A program made the translations under genes and the position numbers. Below are positions 7,130 to 14,905 of a stretch of DNA of 19,533 nt, piece by piece. Each line of letters opens with the position of its first letter. Within the stretch, counting starts at the first letter, position 1. The notes under the pieces were generated by a model. That model made no database searches. It saw only the letters and a program-made list of their open reading frames with translations, and was not told the DNA's origin. The stretch is from ZC4RG30 sp039800965 (lineage in GTDB: Bacteria > Pseudomonadota > Gammaproteobacteria > Steroidobacterales > Steroidobacteraceae). The DNA is taken from contig JBDLPS010000034.1 of the NCBI GenBank assembly GCA_039800965.1, positions 1 to 19,533 on the forward strand, in the 5' to 3' direction.

Positions 7130-7918
7130 TCAGTGCTCGCGCTCCGCCAGCATCGACTTGATCTCGCCGATGGCCTTGGCCGGGTTGAGGTCCTTCGGAC
7201 AGGCCTCGGCGCAGTTCATGATCGTGTGGCACCGATAGAGGCGGAAGGCGTCATCCAGTGCATCGAGGCGTTCGCCGGTTGCCTCGTCGCGGCTGTCGAT
7301 GACCCAGCGGTAAGCGGCGAGCAGTGCGGCGGGACCGAGGTAGCGATCCGAATTCCACCAATAGCTCGGGCAGGACGTCGAACAGCAGGCGCACAGGATG
7401 CAGGCCGACGGACGGTCGATCTTTTCCTGGTCTTCCTTGGACTGCAGGCGTTCGCTGTCCGGCGGCGCCGGCGTGCGCGTCGTGAGCCAGGGCTTCACGG
7501 CGGCGTACTGCGCGTAGAACTGCGTGAGGTCGGGGATGAGGTCCTTCACCACCGGCATGTGCGGCAGCGGGTAGATGCGGACGTCGGTCGCCGACACGTC
7601 GCTGCAGGCCTTGGTGCAGGCCAGCGTGTTCACGCCATCGATGTTCATCGCGCAGGAGCCGCAGATGCCTTCGCGGCAGGACCGGCGGAACGCCAGCGTC
7701 GGATCGATCTCGTTCTTGATCTTGAGCAGCGCGTCGAGAACCATCGGCCCACACGCAGCCATGTCGATCTCGTAACTGTCGATGCGCGGGTTCTCGCCGC
7801 TGTCCGGGTCGAAACGATAGATCCGGAAGGTGCGCGGCTTCTTGGCGCCGGCAGGCGCGGCATGCGCCTTGCCGTTCTTGTTTATCCGCGAATTGGGCGG
7901 AAGCAGGAATTCAGCCAT
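7130..7918 (-). CDS. sdhB: Succinate dehydrogenase iron-sulfur subunit
   Basis: Carries electrons from the SdhA flavin through three Fe-S clusters to ubiquinone. The 262 residues fit the family, with an N-terminal extension of about 25 residues over E. coli SdhB (238). The [2Fe-2S] ligands are Cys81, Cys86, Cys89 and Cys101 (CREGICGSC at 81-89). The ferredoxin-like domain starts with CILCACCSTSCP at 173-184, and further ligands are Cys230, Cys236 and Cys240. The ATG at 7918 has AGGA upstream and lies 28 bases after the sdhA stop. All ligands are intact. Confidence 0.98.
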   Translation of the reverse strand: MAEFLLPPNSRINKNGKAHAAPAGAKKPRTFRIYRFDPDSGENPRIDSYEIDMAACGPMVLDALLKIKNEIDPTLAFRRSCREGICGSCAMNIDGVNTLACTKACSDVSATDVRIYPLPHMPVVKDLIPDLTQFYAQYAAVKPWLTTRTPAPPDSERLQSKEDQEKIDRPSACILCACCSTSCPSYWWNSDRYLGPAALLAAYRWVIDSRDEATGERLDALDDAFRLYRCHTIMNCAEACPKDLNPAKAIGEIKSMLAEREH

Positions 7919-7946
7919 CTTTGCGATCCTGGTTCTGTGGCGCCGA

Positions 7947-9722
7947 TCAGTACGTACGCGCCTTCGGCGCGACGGTCTCGACGTCGGTGGTCAGCGTATT
8001 GAGATGGACCGAGCGATAGTCGATGCGCGTGGCGCCCGACGGATCGACCCAGCACAGCGAGTGCTTCATCCAGTTCACGTCGTCGCGGTCCTTGAAGTCC
8101 TCGCGCGCGTGGGCGCCGCGACTCTCCTGGCGGTTGCCCGCCGAGACGATCGTCGCGGTGGCCTGCAGAAGCAGGTTCTCGAGCTCCATCGTCTCGATGA
8201 GATCCGTGTTCCAGACGAGGCTGCGATCGCTGACCTTGACGTCAGCGAAGCTGGCGAAGGTCTTCGCCAACTTCTCGCGACCTTCGTCGAGCGAGGACTG
8301 CGTGCGGAACACCGCGGCATCACGCTGCATCGTCTGCTGCATCTCGAGGCGGATCCCGGCGGTCGGGCGCGAACCATTCGCGTTGCGGAGCCTGTCGAGC
8401 CGCTCAAGCGCTGCGTCGGAGGAACCCTCACGCAGCGGCCGATGCGATGTACCCGGCTTGAGCGTCTCGGCGCAATGGCGCGCGGCCTCGCGGCCGAAGA
8501 CAACGAGATCAAGCAGGGAGTTGGAGCCGAGGCGGTTCGCACCATGCACCGACACGCAGGCGGCCTCGCCGACGGCAAGCAGCCCCGGGACGACGGTGTC
8601 GTCGGGACCGCTCACCACTTCACCATGGTAATTGCAGGGAATTCCGCCCATGTTGTAGTGGACGGTCGGGATCACGGGGATCGGTTCGCGGTTCACGTCC
8701 ACGCCGGCGAAGATGCGCGCGCTCTCCGCGATGCCCGGCAGGCGCTCCTTGATGACCTCGGGACCCAGATGCTCGAGATGCAGGTGGATGTGGTCGCCAA
8801 GCGCACCCACCCCGTGGCCGGCGCGGATCTCCATCGTCATCGCCCGGCTGACCACGTCCCGGGATGCGAGGTCCTTGGCATTGGGGGCATAGCGCTCCAT
8901 GAAGCGCTCACCCTTGGAATTCGTGACGTAGCCACCCTCCCCGCGAGCGCCCTCCGTGATGAGGCAGCCCGATCCGTAGATGCCGGTCGGATGGAACTGC
9001 ACGAACTCCATGTCCTGCACCGGCAGGCCGGCACGCAGCACCATGCCGCCGCCGTCGCCGGTGCACGTATGGGCGGAGGTCGCCGAAAAATAGGCGCGGC
9101 CATAGCCGCCGGTCGCAAGCACCACGCGGTGCGCGCGGAAACGGTGCAGCGAACCGTCCGCGAGGTTCAAGGCGATGACGCCGCGGCACTCCCCGTTCTC
9201 CATGATGAGGTCGAGCGCGAAGTACTCGATGAAGAACTCCGCTTCGTTCTTGATCGACTGCTGGTAAAGGGTGTGGAGCATCGCATGACCGGTGCGGTCG
9301 GCAGCGGCACAGGTACGCTGCGCGATCCCCTTGCCGTATTCCGTGGTCATGCCACCGAACGGTCGCTGGTAGATGCGGCCCTCGCCGGTCCGGGAGAACG
9401 GCACGCCATAGTGCTCGAGCTCGATGACGGCAGCCGGCGCTTCCTTGCACATGAACTCGATGGCGTCCTGATCGCCGAGCCAGTCGGAGCCCTTGACGGT
9501 GTCGTACATGTGCCAACGCCAGTCGTCCGGCCCCATGTTGCCCAGTGCTGCGCTGATGCCGCCCTGTGCGGCCACGGTATGGCTGCGCGTCGGAAAGACC
9601 TTGGTCAGGCAGGCGGTGGTGAGGCCGGCTTCGGCGAGACCCAGCGTCGCACGCAACCCGGCGCCGCCGGCGCCGACGACGACGACATCGTAGGTATGGT
9701 CAGTGAAGGTGTAGGCGGACAT
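7947..9722 (-). CDS. sdhA: Succinate dehydrogenase flavoprotein subunit
   Basis: Oxidises succinate to fumarate using covalently bound FAD, linking the TCA cycle to the respiratory chain. It has 591 residues (E. coli 588). The N-terminal Rossmann motif is VVVGAGGAG (14-22). The FAD-linking residue is His48 in SHTVAAQGG. HPTG is at 244-247 and the expected catalytic arginine is Arg288 in ASRDVVSR. The ATG at 9722 gives the usual N-terminus; the open frame runs further upstream through sdhD but without homology. It lies 23 bases after sdhD. Attachment of FAD should be helped by the SdhE and SDHAF4-like proteins of the same operon. Confidence 0.98.
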   Translation of the reverse strand: MSAYTFTDHTYDVVVVGAGGAGLRATLGLAEAGLTTACLTKVFPTRSHTVAAQGGISAALGNMGPDDWRWHMYDTVKGSDWLGDQDAIEFMCKEAPAAVIELEHYGVPFSRTGEGRIYQRPFGGMTTEYGKGIAQRTCAAADRTGHAMLHTLYQQSIKNEAEFFIEYFALDLIMENGECRGVIALNLADGSLHRFRAHRVVLATGGYGRAYFSATSAHTCTGDGGGMVLRAGLPVQDMEFVQFHPTGIYGSGCLITEGARGEGGYVTNSKGERFMERYAPNAKDLASRDVVSRAMTMEIRAGHGVGALGDHIHLHLEHLGPEVIKERLPGIAESARIFAGVDVNREPIPVIPTVHYNMGGIPCNYHGEVVSGPDDTVVPGLLAVGEAACVSVHGANRLGSNSLLDLVVFGREAARHCAETLKPGTSHRPLREGSSDAALERLDRLRNANGSRPTAGIRLEMQQTMQRDAAVFRTQSSLDEGREKLAKTFASFADVKVSDRSLVWNTDLIETMELENLLLQATATIVSAGNRQESRGAHAREDFKDRDDVNWMKHSLCWVDPSGATRIDYRSVHLNTLTTDVETVAPKARTY

Positions 9723-9745
9723 GATCTTTTCGTGTTCCGTGTCGG

Positions 9746-10129
9746 TCAGTGCATGCCGAAGGCGATCTTCAGCACGGCGAAGAGGCCGCCCGCGGCGACC
9801 AGGACGTGGACGAACTGCGAGGCGTACATCGCCAGGAGCTTGGTGCCGTGGCCATGGACGTAGTCCTCGATGACGACCTGAACGCCCATCTTCGAGTGCC
9901 AGGCGGAGGTGGCCACGAACAGGCAGGCAAGCACGGCCTGCCACGGCGAAGACAGCCAGGAAACCACCGCTTCATGCCCGAAACCGCGCAGGGACAGCAA
10001 GGACCCTACGAACCAGACCGAGAGCGGCAGCAGGGCGAAAGCCGACACGCGATGGAGCGCCAGCCAGTGCCGCACGCCATTGCGTGCCGAACCGCGACGC
10101 AGCCCGCGCCTCACGTCCGCACCGCTCAC
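9746..10129 (-). CDS. sdhD: Succinate dehydrogenase membrane anchor SdhD
   Basis: Small inner-membrane subunit that, with SdhC, holds heme b and the quinone site. It has 127 residues and three hydrophobic helices (about 23-47, 57-79, 101-124). The family pattern His78-x3-Gly-x6-Asp89-Tyr90 (HSKMGVQVVIEDY) is intact. The start is GTG 10129, which overlaps the sdhC stop as GTGA; no ATG is available at the right place. An N-terminal basic stretch (RRGLRRGSARNGVRHW) precedes the first helix. Confidence 0.93.
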   Translation of the reverse strand: MSGADVRRGLRRGSARNGVRHWLALHRVSAFALLPLSVWFVGSLLSLRGFGHEAVVSWLSSPWQAVLACLFVATSAWHSKMGVQVVIEDYVHGHGTKLLAMYASQFVHVLVAAGGLFAVLKIAFGMH

Positions 10130-10518
10130 GGCCGCACCGCCGTCGGGCAGAAGAATGCGTAAAGCAGGCCGGCGGATACGACGACCGCGGCCAACACCAG
10201 CCAGCGGCCGCTGCGGCGCGCCTGGGCCTTCTCGAAACCGTAACCGAAGTCCCAGAAGATGTGACGGACGCCGGCGCCCAGGTGATAGACAAAGGACAGG
10301 AGCCACCCTGCCAACACGATCTGGAAGGGACCTTTGCCCAAGGCAGAGGTCACGCGGAGATAGGACTCAGGCCCCGCCGCAGCGGACATAAGCCAGCAGG
10401 CCAGCATCAGCAGGCCCGCCGACAGGGCGATACCCGTCGCGCGGTGGAGGATCGAGAGGCTCATGGTGTACGCAAAGCGGTACACCGACAGATGTGGGGA
10501 CAAGGGTCTGGCTGGCAT
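10126..10518 (-). CDS. sdhC: Succinate dehydrogenase cytochrome b556 subunit SdhC
   Basis: Membrane subunit that binds heme b and forms part of the ubiquinone site. It has 130 residues and three hydrophobic helices (about 28-46, 64-86, 104-122). RPLSPHLSVY at the N-terminus and LSILHRATG (21-29) are the family signatures; Ser22 and Arg26 correspond to quinone-site residues. The likely heme ligand is His79 (VYHLGAGVRH). The ATG at 10518 has AAGGTAGGA just upstream and lies 12 bases after the SDHAF4-like gene. Confidence 0.96.
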   Translation of the reverse strand: MPARPLSPHLSVYRFAYTMSLSILHRATGIALSAGLLMLACWLMSAAAGPESYLRVTSALGKGPFQIVLAGWLLSFVYHLGAGVRHIFWDFGYGFEKAQARRSGRWLVLAAVVVSAGLLYAFFCPTAVRP

Positions 10519-10530
10519 GCGTCCTACCTT

Positions 10531-10701
10531 TCAGAAATCGATGCAGCGCCCCTTCCGTTCCCAGTCGCCAAAGCGGGTAGGCTCCGGCCCCTGGGGCCCG
10601 CCGATCTCGGTCGGCGTGGCGGGCGTTTCCGCGACGTCCTTCCCTTCCTCGGCGGCAGTCTGGCCGATGGCATCGGGTGGCGTCTCACGCGGGGTCTGCA
10701 T
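10531..10701 (-). CDS. Succinate dehydrogenase assembly factor 4-like protein (DUF1674)
   Basis: A 56-residue protein whose last 20 residues hold the DUF1674/SDHAF4 signature (GPEPTRFGDWERKGRCIDF). The family protein binds the flavinylated SdhA and promotes its joining to SdhB, as known for the mitochondrial homologue. The N-terminal half is Pro/Thr/Glu-rich and probably disordered. It is the first gene of the SDH operon, 12 bases before sdhC, which supports the call. The ATG at 10701 has no clear ribosome site. The frame stays open far upstream, antisense to ygfZ, but that part shows no homology and the chosen size fits the family. Confidence 0.88.
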   Translation of the reverse strand: MQTPRETPPDAIGQTAAEEGKDVAETPATPTEIGGPQGPEPTRFGDWERKGRCIDF

Positions 10702-10749
10702 GGCAGCCGATTGTGCCAGAATCCAGCGCCTTACGTGGACTGCCACCAC
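10702..10749. promoter_or_regulatory. Divergent promoter region between the SDH operon and ygfZ
   Basis: This 48-base gap is the only divergent intergenic space in the window. Each strand has a 4/6 match to TATAAT: CAGAAT at 10717-10722 (plus) and CACAAT at 10715-10710 (minus). Neither has a good -35 at standard spacing. The minus box would start transcription almost at the ATG of the SDHAF4-like gene. The location implies promoters, but these boxes are weak. Confidence 0.3.
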
Positions 10750-11568
10750 ATGCCAACGCGAACCATCACCTCCCTCCCCGACCTCGGCGTGCTGCTCGTC
10801 GCCGGCCCCGATTCGCGCCGTTTCCTGCAAGGGCAACTGTCGAACGACCTGGACCGGCTCGACGCGGCACCGGGACTGCGCGCTGGGCTGCACACGCCCC
10901 AGGGGCGCGTCATCGCCGTGCTCCAGCTGCTGCCGGCCGGCGAGGACGTCCTGCTGGTGCTGCCGCGGGAACTGGCCCCCGTGGTAGCCAGCCACCTGCG
11001 GCGTTACATCCTGCGGGCGAAGGTCCGGATCGAGGACCTCTCGGATCGACAACCCGTATGCGGAATCGAGGCTGGCAACGTCCGGATCCTGACGGCCACC
11101 CCGGCCACCGACGCTGCCGCCCCTGACAGGACGGGCAGTGCCGAGGCATGGCATGCCAGGGACATCGCCCTGGGACTGCCCCAAGTCTACGCAGCGACCA
11201 GCGGTACCTTCATCGCACAGATGCTGAACCTCGACCATGTCGAAGGCATCTCTTTCACAAAGGGCTGCTATACGGGCCAGGAAATCATCGCCCGCGCCCA
11301 CTACCGCGGCAGGGTGAAACGGCGAGCCCAACGCTTTCGCACCGGAGCGGCGGTACCGCTGTCGCCCGGCGACCGCGTCGTTTTCGTCGACGGCCGGACG
11401 GCCGAAGTGGTGGATGTGGCGGCACCGGTGGCCACCATGCGCGAATTCCTGGCGGTGACGGCTCTGCCTGGAAGCACGGAAGAACCCTCGCCAGCCGATC
11501 CCGCCCTGCCCCGAATCGACGCGGAGGCATTGCCCCTGCCTTATGCGCTGGAGTCGGACGCCGGCTAG
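10750..11568 (+). CDS. ygfZ: Folate-binding Fe-S repair protein YgfZ
   Basis: A tetrahydrofolate-binding protein of the GcvT-like/COG0354 family that supports maturation or repair of Fe-S clusters in certain enzymes. It has 272 residues. The diagnostic KGCYTGQE motif, with the essential cysteine Cys173, lies at 171-178 and is followed by ARAHYRGRVKR. The N-terminal LQGQLSNDL is also typical. The ATG at 10750 lacks a clear ribosome site. It is the only plus-strand gene here, divergent from the SDH operon, whose SdhB carries three Fe-S clusters. Its TAG stop overlaps the TAG of the convergent gene, so the two 3' ends share 4 bases. Confidence 0.95.
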   Translation: MPTRTITSLPDLGVLLVAGPDSRRFLQGQLSNDLDRLDAAPGLRAGLHTPQGRVIAVLQLLPAGEDVLLVLPRELAPVVASHLRRYILRAKVRIEDLSDRQPVCGIEAGNVRILTATPATDAAAPDRTGSAEAWHARDIALGLPQVYAATSGTFIAQMLNLDHVEGISFTKGCYTGQEIIARAHYRGRVKRRAQRFRTGAAVPLSPGDRVVFVDGRTAEVVDVAAPVATMREFLAVTALPGSTEEPSPADPALPRIDAEALPLPYALESDAG

Positions 11569-11999
11569 CGGCCGTCGGCGGGCGCCCCCGGGGCACGCAG
11601 CAACTCACGATTGTCCTGCCGGCAATGATCGCCGAACTGCTTCGCTGCCGACTCGCCCAGGGCATGGAACTCCCGGACCTTCGCGTCGCGCTCCAACTCG
11701 AGCCCGGGCCGAGCCGCGGCGTCCGACTTGGCGATCAGATCCGCGTAGCGCGCACGCACGCCCTCTGCCTGGATGCGGAACTGCTCGCGCATCTCCGCCT
11801 CCGCCTTGCGGCAATCCTGCGCCAGCGAGACGCGATCACGGTTCTGTGCCTTCCCTGACGGACGCAGCGTGCGTTCCGTCGGCGCACGGGCCGCTTCCAC
11901 GCCCGGTGGCGGCACGGCCTGGGCGAGCACTCCACCGGATGCGCAGAGCGAGGCCAACAGAAAAGCCTGGGCCCTGCGGGCAAGCGCCATGCCCGGCAT
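11565..11999 (-). CDS. Unknown small secreted protein at the end of the arn run
   Basis: I do not recognise a family. The 144 residues begin with a clear signal peptide: ALARRA basic start, hydrophobic FLLASLCASGG, likely cut after AQA at about residue 28. A Pro-rich linker follows, then a charged helical segment (about 57-125) with alternating Glu, Arg and Ala and no obvious membrane helix. Cys63 and Cys126 bracket the helical part and could form a disulfide in the periplasm. The ATG at 11999 overlaps the preceding decarboxylase stop as TGATG, so the two are probably co-translated. A start at ATG 11990 is also possible. A role in lipid A modification is suggested only by this linkage. Confidence 0.75.
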   Translation of the reverse strand: MPGMALARRAQAFLLASLCASGGVLAQAVPPPGVEAARAPTERTLRPSGKAQNRDRVSLAQDCRKAEAEMREQFRIQAEGVRARYADLIAKSDAAARPGLELERDAKVREFHALGESAAKQFGDHCRQDNRELLRAPGAPADGR

Positions 12000-13042
12000 C
12001 ACTCGCCCCGCGGCATGAAATCGCCGCGACGGACATGGTACTGGAGCGTCTTGCGGATCGCGGTGTTGAAGTCGGTGGTCGGCTCCCAACCCAGCTTCGC
12101 CTTGGCGCGATGCACCGCCGGAACGCGCGCCTGGATGTCCTGGTAGTACTTGCCGAAGTAGGCCTGGCTCTCGACCGTTTCGACCTGCGCCGAATCGGCG
12201 AGGTGCGCGTATTCCGGGATGTCGCGGAAAGCGCCGATGACCGCCTGGGCGAGCTCGGACACGGATACGTCGTTCTTCGGGTTGCCGATGTTGAAGATCT
12301 GCCGCGTCGCGCAGCCGCCCTTGTTCTCGATGATGCGGATCAGGCAGTCGATCGCATCGTCGATGAACGTGAACGAGCGGCGCTGGCGACCGCCGTCCAC
12401 GAGGCGGATCGGCTGGCCGTGGAACACGTTCGCGAGGAACTGCGTGAACACGCGCGAGCTGCCCTCTTTCGCCTCGTGGATGTCATCGAGGCGCGGACCG
12501 ATCCAGTTGAACGGGCGAAACAGCGTGTAGTCGAGGTTGTCGCGCACGCCGTAGGCGAAGATCACGCGATCAAGCAACTGCTTGGAGTTCGCGTAGATCC
12601 AGCGCTGCTTGTCGATCGGGCCATAGACGAGGTTGCTCTCCTCTTCGTCCAGCACCGGATCCGGGCACATGCCGTAGACCTCGGAGGTCGACGGGAAGAC
12701 GATGCGCTTGTTGTACTTCACGCACAGTCGGACGATCGCGAGGTTGGCCTCGAAGTCGAGCTCGAAGACCCGCAGCGGGTTCTTCACGTACTGCGTCGGG
12801 TTCGCGATGGCGACCAAGGGCACGATCACGTCGCACTTGCGCACGTGGTACTCGATCCATTCCTTGTTGATCGTGATGTCGCCTTCGACGAACTTGAAGC
12901 GCGGCTTGCCGAGCACGGCATCGAGCTTGTTGTCCGCAACGTCCATGCCGAAGACTTCCCAGTCCGTCTTGGCGAGGACGGCTTCGGTCAGTGCGCTGCC
13001 GATGAAACCGTTGGCGCCGAGGATGAGTACCTTGAGGGACAT
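11999..13042 (-). CDS. arnA: UDP-glucuronate oxidative decarboxylase, free-standing ArnA C-terminal half
   Basis: NAD-dependent enzyme converting UDP-glucuronate to UDP-4-keto-pentose, the first step to L-Ara4N. Its 347 residues align with the dehydrogenase half of E. coli ArnA. The Rossmann motif is GANGFIG (9-15). Catalytic residues are Ser120-Glu121 in PSTSEVYG, Tyr150-x3-Lys154 in YANSK, and Arg222 in GGRQRRSF, equivalent to Ser433, Glu434 and Arg619 of E. coli ArnA. FRPFNWIGPRLD is nearly identical to the E. coli segment. AAGGAA precedes the ATG, 31 bases after arnD. Unlike E. coli ArnA, no formyltransferase domain is fused; that activity is encoded by a separate gene beyond arnD. Confidence 0.92.
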   Translation of the reverse strand: MSLKVLILGANGFIGSALTEAVLAKTDWEVFGMDVADNKLDAVLGKPRFKFVEGDITINKEWIEYHVRKCDVIVPLVAIANPTQYVKNPLRVFELDFEANLAIVRLCVKYNKRIVFPSTSEVYGMCPDPVLDEEESNLVYGPIDKQRWIYANSKQLLDRVIFAYGVRDNLDYTLFRPFNWIGPRLDDIHEAKEGSSRVFTQFLANVFHGQPIRLVDGGRQRRSFTFIDDAIDCLIRIIENKGGCATRQIFNIGNPKNDVSVSELAQAVIGAFRDIPEYAHLADSAQVETVESQAYFGKYYQDIQARVPAVHRAKAKLGWEPTTDFNTAIRKTLQYHVRRGDFMPRGE

Positions 13043-13073
13043 GGCGTATTCCTTGAATCCGTAAAGCGTTGGA

Positions 13074-13967
13074 TCAGTCGTTGGCGACGGCCAGCAGGCC
13101 CGAGCGGCCCTGAACCTCGCCCAGGCCCACCGTCCGGCGCGGCAACGTGGTGCGGTCGAGGCTGCCAGCGAGCGCGCCGAGCGTCTTGAATGCGTAACCC
13201 TGGCCCTTCCAACCCTGGATGAGCCGCTCGAACCCGTCGAGAAAGCGCCTTCCTTCAAGCTCGGCGTGCAGAGTATAGACGTGGTCGCCGGGATGCGCGG
13301 CGGTCTGCCCCAGGATCCACCCGACGGGGTCACGGCCGGCCTCGTCGTCGCGACCGACAAGCTCGTCCAGCGTGGGCAAGGTGGTTGGCACCTGGACGAT
13401 GTCCAGCACACGCCCTCCCACTACCGGCAGGAAAGGCCCGCCACCTCGCGTATCGGAGGCCACGGCAAAGCCACAGTCGACCTCGGCCAGCAGCGCGTCA
13501 TCGGTCATCTGCCAGCCGGCGGCACCATGGACCACGGGCGCGAACCCGAATATGTCGAAGAACCGCTCCACCGCCCGCCGCATCTCGCGACGAGCCAGCA
13601 ACGGCCCACCCCGCACAAGGTCGTCCTGCCAGCGGGCATGATCGAAACAGTGGACGCCAACCTCCATGCCGGCGGCGGCCGTGTCACGCAGGATCTGCGC
13701 ACAACGGCGACCGATATCCGGACCGGGCAACAGCGTCCCGTAGAGCAAGGTCTTCAGCCCGTAGTGTTCAAGCACCGACGTACGCGACACCTTGGACAGG
13801 AACCCGGGCCGGAAGACCCGCTTGATCGCGCGGCCCGTATGGTCGGGCCCAAGCGAGAAAAGGAAGGTCGCCGGAACCCGGTGGCGCAGGCAAGCCTCGA
13901 CGAGTGCCGGCACGCCCAGGCGGGTGCCCTCGTAGGTATCGACGTCGACCTTAAGGACGATCCTCAA
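13074..13967 (-). CDS. arnD: Undecaprenyl-phosphate-Ara4-formyl-N deformylase ArnD
   Basis: NodB-fold deacetylase that removes the formyl group from lipid-linked Ara4FN. It has 297 residues, the usual length. The N-terminus VDVDTYEGTR supplies Asp8 and Asp10, and GVHCFDHARWQ gives His106 and His110 as metal ligands. LPTLDELVGRD and TLHAELEG match the C-terminal family motifs. The start is a TTG at 13967 that overlaps the stop of the formyltransferase gene as TTGA, with GGAGG 7 bases upstream. The protein begins right at the first strand, so no earlier start is needed. Confidence 0.93.
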   Translation of the reverse strand: MRIVLKVDVDTYEGTRLGVPALVEACLRHRVPATFLFSLGPDHTGRAIKRVFRPGFLSKVSRTSVLEHYGLKTLLYGTLLPGPDIGRRCAQILRDTAAAGMEVGVHCFDHARWQDDLVRGGPLLARREMRRAVERFFDIFGFAPVVHGAAGWQMTDDALLAEVDCGFAVASDTRGGGPFLPVVGGRVLDIVQVPTTLPTLDELVGRDDEAGRDPVGWILGQTAAHPGDHVYTLHAELEGRRFLDGFERLIQGWKGQGYAFKTLGALAGSLDRTTLPRRTVGLGEVQGRSGLLAVAND

Positions 13968-14905
13968 CGATGATCCTCCGGCAACAAGGGCAACGGGATC
14001 GGAGCATCGAGTCTGGCAGCGAATCGGTCCATGTCGACCAACTGGCCATCAAGCTCCATCTCGAGCAGTCGCAACACGGAACCGTCCGCGCAACGCGCGT
14101 GGCAGCGTCCGTCATGCGCGAACAGCACCGGACCGGGAACCGCCGGCGACGGCGCCTCGACCGGCAGGGTCCTGAAGATGCGCGCGGACCGTCCGCCGAT
14201 GGAGGTCCTTGCTGCCGGAAACGGCGGGGCAACGGCGCGGACCAGGTTGTGGACTTCAGCCGCTGGCCGGGACCAGTCGATCTCGCCATCCTCGGGCCGA
14301 CGTGCCCCGTAGTAGGTTCCTGCCCGCAGGTCCTGCTCGATGGCCGGCGCCGTGCCATCGACGATCCCCGGCAGCGAACGATGCAGCACGAACTCGGCGG
14401 CCGCGCACACCTTGCGGAAGACATCGTAGGCCGTGTCGTCGGCGAGGATGGGAACCGGCATCTGGTCGACCAGACGGCCTGCGTCCGGCTTCGCCGTCAT
14501 ATGGTGGAGGCTCGCACCGGTCTGTGTCGCGCCCTTGAGCACCGCCCAGTTCACCGGTGCCCGGCCGCGGAACTGCGGCAGGAGCGATCCGTGCATGTTC
14601 AGCGCGGCACGCCGCGCGCATTCGAGGATCGACGACGGAATCATGCGGCGGTAGTAGAAGGAAAAGATGAAATCCGGGCGAATGTCCCGGATCCGGACCA
14701 GCAACGACGGATCGCTGGCATCAGCGGACAGGTGGACAGACAGATCATGTTCGGCAGCGAAGCGGGCAAGGCTGCCATACCACTGCGCTTCACCCGGATC
14801 GTCGGCATGCGATGCGACGAGTTTTACATCGAGGCCACGCGCCAGCAGCGTCGCCGTGCAGCGGATCCCCACGTCGCCGTAACCAAAGACGACGGCAGTC
14901 GTCAC
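13964..14905 (-). CDS. UDP-Ara4N formyltransferase, free-standing ArnA N-terminal half
   Basis: Transfers a formyl group from 10-formyl-tetrahydrofolate to UDP-L-Ara4N. It has 313 residues, the size of the ArnA transferase half. The catalytic triad is Asn103 and His105 in NMHGSLLPQFRGRAPVNW plus Asp141 in AKPDAGRLVD, equivalent to Asn102, His104 and Asp140 of E. coli ArnA. The C-terminal part (about 205-305) fits the OB-like formyltransferase domain. It starts with GTG at 14905, overlapping the arnC stop as GTGA. No dehydrogenase domain is fused, because arnD follows directly. A formyltransferase for a different amino sugar is the alternative, but its neighbours argue for Ara4N. Confidence 0.88.
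   Translation of the reverse strand: MTTAVVFGYGDVGIRCTATLLARGLDVKLVASHADDPGEAQWYGSLARFAAEHDLSVHLSADASDPSLLVRIRDIRPDFIFSFYYRRMIPSSILECARRAALNMHGSLLPQFRGRAPVNWAVLKGATQTGASLHHMTAKPDAGRLVDQMPVPILADDTAYDVFRKVCAAAEFVLHRSLPGIVDGTAPAIEQDLRAGTYYGARRPEDGEIDWSRPAAEVHNLVRAVAPPFPAARTSIGGRSARIFRTLPVEAPSPAVPGPVLFAHDGRCHARCADGSVLRLLEMELDGQLVDMDRFAARLDAPIPLPLLPEDHR
13975..13979 (-). promoter_or_regulatory. Ribosome binding site for the TTG start of arnD
   Basis: GGAGG inside the end of the formyltransferase gene, 7 bases before TTG 13967. It supports this unusual start codon. Confidence 0.6.

Noticed and set aside
7830..9863. A 677-codon open frame on the plus strand opposite sdhA and sdhB
   Set aside because: It is antisense to two clearly homologous genes, and its product is rich in Arg, His and Ala with no family motif. 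Long shadow frames are expected in GC-rich coding DNA.
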